A DNA stretch of 64,000 bases, from the NCBI GenBank assembly GCA_946482005.1, contig CAMLPV010000006.1, positions 83,618 through 147,617 on the forward strand. Direction: 5' to 3'. The notes beneath the pieces were generated by a model. The model made no database searches. It saw nothing but the letters and a program-made list of their open reading frames with translations, and had not been told where the DNA came from. Every line of letters starts with the position of its first letter. Positions within the stretch are counted from its first letter, which is position 1. This DNA is from an uncultured Gilliamella sp. Lineage in GTDB: Bacteria > Pseudomonadota > Gammaproteobacteria > Enterobacterales > Orbaceae. This document shows positions 56,491 through 64,000 of this stretch, one piece after another. The translations under genes were made by a program, and so were the position numbers.

Positions 56491-57183
56491 ATGAAAATTG
56501 CTATTATCGCCGCAATGGAAGAAGAAGTTGCCATACTAAAAAGTAAAATTACCGATTATCAATTAGAACACCATTTAGGATGTGATTTTCATATTGGTAA
56601 AATAGCCAATTGTGACATCGTATTATTACAATCTGGCATCGGTAAGGTAGCCGCCGCTTCTGGTACAACCCTACTTTTAAATAATTATCAAGTTGATGCG
56701 GTAATTAATACTGGATCGGCTGGTGGACTTTCAACCGAACTTAATATCGGTGATATTATTGTATCGAAAGATGTTTTTTATCATGATGTTGATCTTACTG
56801 CGTTTGGTTATAAACCCGGACAAATGTCGGGTTGCCCTACTTCGTTTGCTGCTGATGAGGATTTTCAAGCATTAGCCAAAGCCTGTATCAAAAAACAAGG
56901 TGTTAATGCCGTTACTGGCTCCATAGGGAGTGGCGATGCTTTTATTAATGGTAAAAGTAATCTTGAACGAATTAAGCAAACTTTTCCTGAGGCGATTGCC
57001 GTCGAGATGGAAGCCGCCGCTATCGGTCATGTTTGTTGGTTATTTAAAGTTCCTTTTGTGGTGGTTAGAGCGATTTCCGATAATGGTGATAACGAGTCAG
57101 CGGTTGATTTTCAATCGTTTTTAAAATTAGCGGCTGCTCAATCATCAAAAATTGTTGAATCGATGTTAAGTGAACTCGCCTAA
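56491..57183 (+). CDS. mtnN: 5'-methylthioadenosine/S-adenosylhomocysteine nucleosidase
   Basis: The 230 residues (E. coli 232) start MKIAIIAAMEEEVAILK with the catalytic Glu12. Further signatures are NTGSAGGLSTELNIGDIIVS (near 74-93), ATGS-like VTGSIGSGDAFI (near 141-152), AVEMEAAAIGHVCW (Glu174 region) and VVRAISDNGDNES with the catalytic Asp near 197. It recycles methylthioadenosine and SAH and clears radical-SAM by-products. GAGGATCTG precedes the ATG. Confidence 0.96.
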   Translation: MKIAIIAAMEEEVAILKSKITDYQLEHHLGCDFHIGKIANCDIVLLQSGIGKVAAASGTTLLLNNYQVDAVINTGSAGGLSTELNIGDIIVSKDVFYHDVDLTAFGYKPGQMSGCPTSFAADEDFQALAKACIKKQGVNAVTGSIGSGDAFINGKSNLERIKQTFPEAIAVEMEAAAIGHVCWLFKVPFVVVRAISDNGDNESAVDFQSFLKLAAAQSSKIVESMLSELA

Positions 57184-57188
57184 ATAAT

Positions 57189-57219
57189 AAACTGGTGTCA
57201 ATGGTATTTGACACCAGTT
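57189..57219. terminator. Hairpin between mtnN and rnd
   Basis: AACTGGTGTCA (57190-57200) pairs with TGACACCAGTT (57209-57219), extendable by an A-T pair. It lacks a U-tract on either strand, so it may stabilise 3' ends rather than terminate strongly. Confidence 0.4.
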
Positions 57220-57238
57220 AGCAACGTACAATCCTGAA

Positions 57239-58336
57239 TTATACCTTATTTTTGTATAAGTCATACTGTTCAAAGAGTGGTTTTCGCCAACCAGATAAAA
57301 TCTCCGGTGTATCACCTTTTTTATCTTTTATCCATTGCACATATTGATTGATCAATCGTCTTGAAAGAATTAATTCATAGTTAAGACCGGTTTGTGATGA
57401 AATCTTTTCAGCAATTCGCTTTAATAAATCAGCAGTATCTTTATAATTTGGGTAACTATTGATTCTTTGAATGGCGGGAATATTAGGTATTGGTTCTTGC
57501 AATATTGTCAAAATGGTCTGGCCATATAAACGCACTTCTTTTCCCTTCATGCCTAATTTATCTAACTCAGCTAAAGAGGTAGGTTGATAACGAGCGATTT
57601 TCCACAAAACCACTTCGTTAACAACAAAATTCAAAGCAATATCTTGAGTTTTGGCTAATTGATAACGCCAACATGCTAGTTTGGCTAATTGACCTAAACT
57701 GTTACCTTTTAATTGCCAGCTATTTTTTATATTTAAATAAGCATTTTGCGGTTCAAATGGTAGACACTTTCGCGCTATAAGATTTTGACACTCTTGATAA
57801 GCCGCATCTAGATAGTTATTTGATGTTAACTTAGATTTTAAAATATTCATTAATGGAAAAAGATATAACACATCATTAATCGCATAATCACACTGTTTAT
57901 CAGTCAGAGGGCGTTTTAACCAATCGGTACGTGTTTCACTTTTATCTAATTCAATGTCGAGATATTTATTAACTAAACTAGCGTAGCCACTACTAATTGG
58001 ATTATCTAAAAACGAGGCTAGAATTTGGCTATCGATCACCGGAGTTGGCACACAATTAAAGGCATGGAGAAACACCTCAATATCTTCGCTACAAGAATGA
58101 AAATATTTTTCAATTTTAGGATTCGCTAAAATAGCCAAAAAATCCTGCCATTGGGTAATATTAAGCGGATCAATTAAAGCAGCATGTTGCCCATCAAAAA
58201 CCTGTATCACGCCTAATTGAGGATAAAATGTTCGCATGCGAACAAATTCAGTATCTAAGGCAATAGCGCTACTATTTTCAATTTTCTGACAATAACTGGC
58301 TAACTCTTCATTACTGATAATAAATTGATAATTCAA
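57239..58336 (-). CDS. rnd: Ribonuclease D
   Basis: The 365 residues (E. coli 375) have an N-terminal DEDDy exonuclease with LDTEF (Asp28, Glu30), HSCSEDIEVFLHAF (near 95-108) and CDYAINDVLYLFPLM (near 148-162, with Tyr and Asp). Two HRDC-like helical domains follow (about 205-290 and 290-365). It trims the 3' ends of tRNA and other stable RNAs. Monocistronic, 24 bp upstream of the metallophosphoesterase gene in the same direction. Confidence 0.95.
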   Translation of the reverse strand: MNYQFIISNEELASYCQKIENSSAIALDTEFVRMRTFYPQLGVIQVFDGQHAALIDPLNITQWQDFLAILANPKIEKYFHSCSEDIEVFLHAFNCVPTPVIDSQILASFLDNPISSGYASLVNKYLDIELDKSETRTDWLKRPLTDKQCDYAINDVLYLFPLMNILKSKLTSNNYLDAAYQECQNLIARKCLPFEPQNAYLNIKNSWQLKGNSLGQLAKLACWRYQLAKTQDIALNFVVNEVVLWKIARYQPTSLAELDKLGMKGKEVRLYGQTILTILQEPIPNIPAIQRINSYPNYKDTADLLKRIAEKISSQTGLNYELILSRRLINQYVQWIKDKKGDTPEILSGWRKPLFEQYDLYKNKV

Positions 58337-58360
58337 AATATGATTCCTATTTAAGATAAT

Positions 58361-59515
58361 CTATTCTACTGTCGTTTTTGGGGCAAAGGAGACATCGATT
58401 ACGACAATTTCAGACCGCGTCATAAGTCTTAGTGGCGGTCCACCAAATCCATAACCACAACTCACGATACTGGTAAAATGATGATTACTATCTTGATAAA
58501 TTCCATAGCCATTTTTATACATCATTGCCACCAAAATATTGATGGGGAAAATTTGTCCGCCATGAGTATGCCCCGAAAGCATCAGATCTACATTTTGTTC
58601 GGCGACTTCATTAATATTTCGTGGTTGATGATCTAATAAAATGATTGGTTTCTCTGGCTGAGCAAACATAATCAAATCGGATAAAGAAGCTCGATTAACA
58701 TCATAGCGAGATGAAGAAAAATCATCCCGCCCTATTAATGTAATACCCAACTCATCAAGATAAACAATGTCATCTTTTAAAACTTTTAAATTTGCTTGTT
58801 TAAATGCAGCAATGATATCTTCCTCACGATTATCGGTAGCATGAGTCCCTAAATATTCATGGTTGCCAAAAATAATATAATTACCATATTTTGACTGCAA
58901 TTGTCGAAACTGTTTATCAAAACCTTTTTCTATGAAAGGTTTTAAACGTGCATCTAGAGTATCACCGGTTATCATAATAAAATCTGGTTTTAAGGCATTT
59001 ACCTTTTCCACCATTTGTTGCATCATTTTACTAGAAGTATCTGCATTAATATGAATGTCGGAAAGTTGAACAATTCTTAAGTGGTCAATTTTAGCTGGTT
59101 TAGCAATCTCAACTTGATAATGGACTATTTGCGGATTTATCGCCATTTCATGACCAAAACAGAACAAAGCAACAACGGCAGTAATATAGCAGACCTTAAG
59201 CCATAAATGGGGTTTAAACTGTTTCTTACTAAGCCAATAAATCAGATCAAAAATAATGGTTATGAAAACACTACAAATTATTAAACCTGAAATGGTTATT
59301 AATAAAAGATGCAACCATGATGCTAAAAAATTATTGAATAATCGGGCAAAAGTTAACGATAATCCGGCAAAACAGATCGCAAGCCAATAGATAATCTGAC
59401 AAAAACCGCTTAAATGAACATTAAACCAAAACTGCCAGCGTCTACCTAAATAGAATGAGATCAAAACACTAATAATAATTGTTGCCAAAATGGCTATAAA
59501 ATCAACCAAAGTCAT
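58361..59515 (-). CDS. Membrane metallophosphoesterase, YkuE/YaeI type
   Basis: About 384 residues. The N-terminal 145 hold four hydrophobic segments. The calcineurin-like domain has RIVQLSDIHIN (DxH), FIMITGDTLDA (GD), YIIFGNHEYLG (GNHE) and MLSGHTHGGQIFP (GHTHGG), a complete metal site. YkuE-like enzymes act on membrane lipids or nucleotides; the substrate here is unknown. I start it at ATG 59515 because GGATAAT lies just upstream; the longer frame to 59578 would run over the cmoA promoter. The catalytic domain follows the last helix and its side of the membrane is undetermined. It is divergent from cmoA. Confidence 0.82.
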   Translation of the reverse strand: MTLVDFIAILATIIISVLISFYLGRRWQFWFNVHLSGFCQIIYWLAICFAGLSLTFARLFNNFLASWLHLLLITISGLIICSVFITIIFDLIYWLSKKQFKPHLWLKVCYITAVVALFCFGHEMAINPQIVHYQVEIAKPAKIDHLRIVQLSDIHINADTSSKMMQQMVEKVNALKPDFIMITGDTLDARLKPFIEKGFDKQFRQLQSKYGNYIIFGNHEYLGTHATDNREEDIIAAFKQANLKVLKDDIVYLDELGITLIGRDDFSSSRYDVNRASLSDLIMFAQPEKPIILLDHQPRNINEVAEQNVDLMLSGHTHGGQIFPINILVAMMYKNGYGIYQDSNHHFTSIVSCGYGFGGPPLRLMTRSEIVVIDVSFAPKTTVE

Positions 59516-59517
59516 AA

Positions 59518-60318
<801 letters not shown>

Positions 60319-60353
60319 CCTCCAGTTCTAATCTATTAACTAAGGAAAAAAGA

Positions 60354-61322
60354 ATGATTGATTTTGGTGACTTTTACCAAATTATCGCAAAGAATAAACT
60401 TAAAAATTGGCTTGAAGTGTTACCGGCTCAATTAGCCAATTGGCAAAAACAAAATATTGATAATCGCTTCACTCAATGGATCAATAGTATTAAACATCTA
60501 CCGGCGATTACGCCTTTGCAAATCGATTTGCGCAGCAGCGTAACGGCAAAAACAGAGCAACCTCTATCTGAAGGCGAACAGCAACGCATCACCCAATTAT
60601 TAAAAACCATGATGCCATGGCGTAAAGGACCGTTCCATCTTTATGGTGTGGATATCGATACCGAATGGCGTTCGGATTGGAAATGGGAAAGATTGGTTGA
60701 TCATCTTGAGGATCTACAAGGTAAAACTGTTCTCGATGTCGGTTGTAATAGTGGTTACCATTTGTGGAGAATGGTTGGTGCTGGCGCTAAACTGGCGGTA
60801 GGCATTGATCCAATGGCACTTTACTTATGCCAGTTTGAAGCAATTCGCAAACTTTTAGGTAATGATCAACGGGCTCACTTGTTACCTTTAGGTATTGAAG
60901 AGTTACCTAAACTCAAAGCATTTGATACGGTTTTTTCCATGGGCGTATTATATCATCGCCGATCGCCGCTTGATCATCTGTTTCAATTGAAAGATCAGTT
61001 AGTTGAAGGTGGTCAACTCGTGCTCGAAACCTTAGTTATTGAGGGAACTGAACATCAAGCTTTAATGCCAGGTGAACGTTATGCACAAATGCGAAATGTC
61101 TATTTTATTCCATCGGTACCCACAATGCTAAATTGGTTACATAAATGTGGTTTTAAAGAGATAAATATGGTTGATATATCGAAAACCAGCTTGGATGAAC
61201 AACGTAAAACCGCATGGATGGAATCTGATTCATTAGCTGAATTTCTGGATCCTAACGATTTATCCAAAACGGTTGAAGGTTATCCTGCTCCAATGCGAGC
61301 AGTATTTGTTGCCAAAAAATAA
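60354..61322 (+). CDS. cmoB: tRNA U34 carboxymethyltransferase
   Basis: The 322 residues (E. coli 323) start [27 protein letters not shown]. The methyltransferase fold has [20 protein letters not shown] near 124-143, and the C-terminal part carries [13 protein letters not shown] and the final [14 protein letters not shown] typical of CmoB. It uses carboxy-SAM from CmoA to turn 5-hydroxyuridine at tRNA position 34 into cmo5U. AAGGAAAAAAGA precedes the ATG. It is the last gene of the unit. Confidence 0.96.
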   Translation: MIDFGDFYQIIAKNKLKNWLEVLPAQLANWQKQNIDNRFTQWINSIKHLPAITPLQIDLRSSVTAKTEQPLSEGEQQRITQLLKTMMPWRKGPFHLYGVDIDTEWRSDWKWERLVDHLEDLQGKTVLDVGCNSGYHLWRMVGAGAKLAVGIDPMALYLCQFEAIRKLLGNDQRAHLLPLGIEELPKLKAFDTVFSMGVLYHRRSPLDHLFQLKDQLVEGGQLVLETLVIEGTEHQALMPGERYAQMRNVYFIPSVPTMLNWLHKCGFKEINMVDISKTSLDEQRKTAWMESDSLAEFLDPNDLSKTVEGYPAPMRAVFVAKK

Positions 61323-61438
61323 TAGATTCCATTGCCTTAAAGTGGCGGTGATCTCTGTTTTCCTAGGTCTTATTAAGGTGCGTATTAACACATTAGTTTT
61401 TTCAGAATAATAGATAATTAACTAAACCCTATTCAGAT

Positions 61439-61483
61439 TACCGTAATAAAGCGACTCACTGTAAAAGATTACGGTACTTTTTA
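61439..61483 (+). terminator. Possible terminator of cmoAB
   Basis: TACCGTAAT (61439-61447) pairs with ATTACGGTA (61468-61476) and runs into CTTTTTATCTT. The loop is long (20 nt), so it is only moderately convincing. Confidence 0.45.
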
Positions 61484-61503
61484 TCTTAAATTAATTGATT
61501 TAA

Positions 61504-61528
61504 TTTAAAAACGGGCGTCTAGCCCGTT
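61504..61528 (-). terminator. Terminator of the exported phosphatase-fold gene
   Basis: AACGGGC (61510-61516), loop GTCTA and GCCCGTT (61522-61528). On the minus strand the stem runs into TTTAAA after its own two T, 49 bp past the stop at 61577. Confidence 0.65.
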
Positions 61529-61538
61529 ATAACACTTA

Positions 61539-61595
61539 TTATCATTCTATTAACCTATTATTATTCTATTAATCTATTATTGTTCTATTAACGTT
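61539..61595. repeat. Three tandem 19-bp repeats at a gene 3' end
   Basis: Units TTATCATTCTATTAACCTA, TTATTATTCTATTAATCTA and TTATTGTTCTATTAACGTT follow each other without gaps. The third covers the last five codons and stop of the neighbouring minus-strand gene, and the other two are copies of that segment downstream. It looks like local duplication by replication slippage. Confidence 0.75.
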
Positions 61596-62482
61596 AATTT
61601 CGCGATAACCGGGATATGGTCACTGACTAATGGCCATTTTATCCCCCGCCACTGCTCGCCGTTATTGGGTATCATTAATGTTTGTACGTCCCAAACTTGA
61701 TTGCGACTAGTGAATAGATGATCTAAATCAAGACCAGGATTTCCGGCAGGCCATGTGCGAGAATCAACATTATCTTTTTTAACTAAATTCCAATATTTTT
61801 GAAACTCTTTGATAACTCTATCATTGGCAACTGAGTTGAAATCACCCATTAATAGCATAATACCAGAAGCAAGATTAGGAAACTCATCATCTAAATCAAG
61901 GTCATCAAAAACAATACTATTAATAAACCTAGCCTGAGCCATTCTAACCTCATCTTCTTCGTGCCAATCGAAATGGGTATTAAACACATATATTGGTGAA
62001 TCAAAACCGTGAACAGTAATCTTACTTAGCATTAAAGCTCGTTGTTCAAAGTCGCCTGAAGGTAATGGAAAAATTTTGGTCCTCTCAATAGGATATTTAG
62101 ACAATATAGCATTACCATAATTGCCATTATGCATACTGGTTGCCTTACCAAAGGCGTAATACATACCCGTTTTTTCGGCAATTACTTTAGCTTGATCCTG
62201 ACCATCACTGCGTGTGGTATTTTGATCAACTTCTTCTAAGGTAACAATATCTGCATCCATTGCTTTTATAGCTTCAGCAATTAAATTTAAATCAACTTTA
62301 TGCTTTCTTAATCCTCCAGCTATATTAAAATTAGCAATGGTAATCGAGGGCCTATCTTTAATTGCATATACTTTATTAGGTGATGCACTATATTGAGTTT
62401 TAACTAAATCTTCTGATGCATAACTATACGAAACAAAAGAAAAAAAACAAATGATACTGAGTAAAAAACTGCCTCTTTTCAT
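61577..62482 (-). CDS. Exported endonuclease/exonuclease/phosphatase-fold protein A
   Basis: The 301 residues have a Sec signal peptide (MKRGSFLLSIICFFSFVSYSYA, cleavage near 22). EEP-fold motifs are IANFNIAGG (about 49-57), VTLEEVDQNTTR (Glu near 82), VFNTHFDW near 167-174, LLMGDFNSVAND near 211-222 and VSDHIPVIAKL near 286-296. The 'NIAGG ... GDFNS ... SDH' pattern is shared with exported nucleases and sphingomyelinase-like or phosphoinositide phosphatases. The mature protein acts outside the cytoplasm; the substrate is unknown. It is a distant paralogue of the next gene, with the same orientation and about 180 bp between them. Confidence 0.85.
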   Translation of the reverse strand: MKRGSFLLSIICFFSFVSYSYASEDLVKTQYSASPNKVYAIKDRPSITIANFNIAGGLRKHKVDLNLIAEAIKAMDADIVTLEEVDQNTTRSDGQDQAKVIAEKTGMYYAFGKATSMHNGNYGNAILSKYPIERTKIFPLPSGDFEQRALMLSKITVHGFDSPIYVFNTHFDWHEEDEVRMAQARFINSIVFDDLDLDDEFPNLASGIMLLMGDFNSVANDRVIKEFQKYWNLVKKDNVDSRTWPAGNPGLDLDHLFTSRNQVWDVQTLMIPNNGEQWRGIKWPLVSDHIPVIAKLTLIEQ

Positions 62483-62619
62483 AAAAGAATCCTTAAATTA
62501 TGGAAGTATGCTTTAATTCGAAAGTATGTTTATCATTAATAACATTATAATAGTGAGACATCTAAAAGTTTACTCACCCATAGTTAAGTTAACTTAATGA
62601 TTTTATTAAAATAGAAACG

Positions 62620-62652
62620 GCAAAAGCTATATATGTCTCATATAGCTTTTGC
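62620..62652 (-). terminator. Hairpin after the second exported phosphatase-fold gene
   Basis: A 13-bp perfect stem (62620-62632 with 62640-62652), 7-nt loop, lies 11 bp past the stop at 62663. The minus-strand tail CGTTTCTATTTT is a moderate U-tract. Confidence 0.55.
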
Positions 62653-62662
62653 TCAACTAAAA

Positions 62663-63562
62663 TTATTTATTATTAATAATCATCTGAACCGGATAGTGAT
62701 CGGAATATTTATCGGTAAAATCATCTTTTAACACCTTAACATCAATCACATTATTTTTAAGCGGCGGAGAAACGTAAATATAATCATAACGTAAAGGCAC
62801 TGATGCTTGATCATAAAATACCTTAGTTGGTGCTGTTGAGATAAATTCTTTGTGTTGTAACTTTAAAGCATCAATATATCCAGCATCAAGCAGGTTTTGC
62901 TGTACAGTATAACTTAATTGTCCATTGACCAAATTTTCCAGAATTGGTCTTTTCTTCTGTTTTTCCTTAATGTCTTCTAACAGTGTACTTTTATCATAGT
63001 CAGCTTTATCAGCGGGTGAGAAAGAGTTCAAATCACCGGCAATTATCCATTTTCCGTTAGGATCACGGCTGTATTTGATTGAATCAATAATTAAATTGAT
63101 TTCATCAATCCGTTTAGCTGTCCAGAAAGGATTCATATGGGTGATCACAAAATGATAATTACCGACGTCAGCAAATAACGCACCATGCCATAAATTATCA
63201 ACTACTTTATTTACATTAACGATAGGATATTTTGAGGTAATAGCAACAGGAAAAAAAGCCGGATCATCTGGAGATTCTTTTAAAAGTACCGCGTATTTAT
63301 GACCATAACCAGCTGCAAATTTTTCAAGCTTTTCACGAGTAAAGAAATTCATCTCTTGCCATGCAATGATGTCAGCGTCTTGTGCTTTCGCCCAATCGAT
63401 ATATTGCTGCTTACCTTCACTCTCATCTAATTTCATGCCGTTATAAACATTATAACTGATGATTTTAAGCTGCTTAGCCTCATCAAGTGACGCATAAGCA
63501 CTTGAAGTACAAAGAATGATCCCACCTAGCAATGCAGTAATTTTTAATTTTGTTTTATTCAT
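62663..63562 (-). CDS. Exported endonuclease/exonuclease/phosphatase-fold protein B
   Basis: The 299 residues have a Sec signal peptide (MNKTKLKITALLGGIILCTSSAYA, cleavage near 24). Motifs are IISYNVYNGMK (about 34-44), IIAWQEMNFF (Glu near 69), FVITHMNPFW near 137-146, WIIAGDLNSFSPADK near 172-186, YDYIYVSPPL near 258-267 and YSDHYPVQMI near 286-295. The metal and catalytic positions of the DNase I/sphingomyelinase superfamily are thus complete. The protein should act in the periplasm or outside the cell. Substrate unknown. Little identity to protein A beyond the motifs suggests an old duplication or separate gain. Confidence 0.85.
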   Translation of the reverse strand: MNKTKLKITALLGGIILCTSSAYASLDEAKQLKIISYNVYNGMKLDESEGKQQYIDWAKAQDADIIAWQEMNFFTREKLEKFAAGYGHKYAVLLKESPDDPAFFPVAITSKYPIVNVNKVVDNLWHGALFADVGNYHFVITHMNPFWTAKRIDEINLIIDSIKYSRDPNGKWIIAGDLNSFSPADKADYDKSTLLEDIKEKQKKRPILENLVNGQLSYTVQQNLLDAGYIDALKLQHKEFISTAPTKVFYDQASVPLRYDYIYVSPPLKNNVIDVKVLKDDFTDKYSDHYPVQMIINNK

Positions 63563-63730
63563 AAGATATTCCCTTCATTAATTAACTCATCATAAATATT
63601 ATATTGATTAGCAGTAAATCATACTTTTTTTTATAATTTATGTGATTTATATCAATAAAATCATTTACAAATAGTGCTAATTAGTAACAGCGAAGACGAA
63701 AAATATTTATCTAAAAACAATTTTTTTAAG

Positions 63731-63763
63731 AAAAAAGGCACCTAGTTATTCAATTAGGTGCCT
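63731..63763 (-). terminator. Terminator of the gene at the right edge
   Basis: AGGCACCTA (63736-63744) pairs with TAGGTGCCT (63755-63763). On the minus strand it is followed by six T. It lies 38 bp past the stop at 63802. Confidence 0.8.
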
Positions 63764-63801
63764 GATGTAATATATAATTTATCAATCAATATATGGCCAT
63801 A

Positions 63802-64000
63802 TTATTCATTAATAAACAGATTTACTTGTTCGACATCTCTAAATGCTGAGTCAATTCCTCTAATCGCAAACCTATAAGTATAATTTGGATCGTTTTCTTC
63901 AGTGCATTTGTTATCACTATTATTTCTTTTTTTGTAAGTATCCATGGAGATTATTTGACTATGTAATTTAGTAAACTCATCTCCCTTTAAGGTGAAAAGG
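63802..64000 (-). CDS. C-terminal part of an unrecognised protein (cut by window edge)
   Basis: An open minus-strand frame enters from beyond the right edge and ends at TAA 63804-63802, giving 65 residues (LFTLKGDEFTKLHSQII... to ...VNLFINE). Reading frame, codon use and the terminator just downstream support a real gene. The fragment is hydrophilic, with YRFAIRGIDSAFRDVEQV as its best-ordered part. No family is recognised. Confidence 0.65.
   Translation of the reverse strand, partial: LFTLKGDEFTKLHSQIISMDTYKKRNNSDNKCTEENDPNYTYRFAIRGIDSAFRDVEQVNLFINE

Overview
The window is AT-rich chromosomal DNA from a gammaproteobacterium. Most proteins look like compact homologues of Escherichia coli proteins, and several E. 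coli gene neighbourhoods are kept: thrS-infC-rpmI-rplT-pheM-pheS-pheT-ihfA, the dnaQ/rnhA/gloB/mltD/yafD block beside tRNA-Asp, ybbN-ybbO, ppk-ppx and cmoA-cmoB. The low GC content, the small proteins and this mixture suggest the Orbaceae (Gilliamella-like insect gut symbionts). That assignment is inference, not read from a marker gene.

Layout. 1-3.1 kb: ubiT, a CPA1 cation/proton antiporter and recO. 3.1-11.2 kb: a nonsense-interrupted orphan gene, then a sugar-uptake locus with a divergent GntR/LacI-type regulator, a periplasmic binding protein, an RbsA-type ATPase, an RbsC-type permease, an unrecognised 468-residue cytoplasmic protein and a PfkB-family sugar kinase. 11.4-18.5 kb: the translation operon, with three visible regulatory devices: a thrS operator hairpin that mimics the tRNA-Thr anticodon arm, an AUU start on infC, and the pheM attenuator. 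18.6-21.9 kb: ffs (4.5S RNA), htpX and rlhA. 21.9-24.6 kb: a gene-poor stretch bounded by a textbook XerCD dif site (24334-24361) and a second, full-length dif-like site in opposite orientation (21952-21979). Between them lie an IS3-family relic and a 98-residue orphan. The window therefore appears to contain the chromosome dimer resolution site, so it lies at the replication terminus.

24.6-36.3 kb: fnr, ydgH, hrpA, hslJ, a possible small transcript, pykF, ppk and ppx. 36.4-43.7 kb: a minus-strand operon for cytoplasmic fumarate (or fumarate-like) reduction. It holds a three-domain OYE/FMN-binding/FAD flavoprotein, its flavin transferase ApbE and a DASS carboxylate transporter. It is divergent from a class 1 dihydroorotate dehydrogenase gene whose leader resembles a pyrBI-type attenuator. 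44.0-50.6 kb: an antitoxin-like gene without a visible toxin, tRNA-Asp, dnaQ, rnhA, gloB, mltD, yafD and gshA. 50.8-64 kb: a HutZ-like haem protein, a dead ABC transporter gene, rlmC, map, cnoX, ybbO, mtnN, rnd, a membrane metallophosphoesterase, cmoA, cmoB, two exported endonuclease/exonuclease/phosphatase-fold proteins and a gene cut by the right edge.

Together these genes describe a facultative or microaerobic, fermentative cell. FNR senses oxygen, UbiT supports oxygen-independent ubiquinone synthesis, and a soluble NADH-linked reductase can dump electrons on fumarate-like acceptors brought in by the DASS carrier. No prophage, CRISPR array or plasmid gene is visible. Intact mobile elements are absent; only decayed remnants remain.
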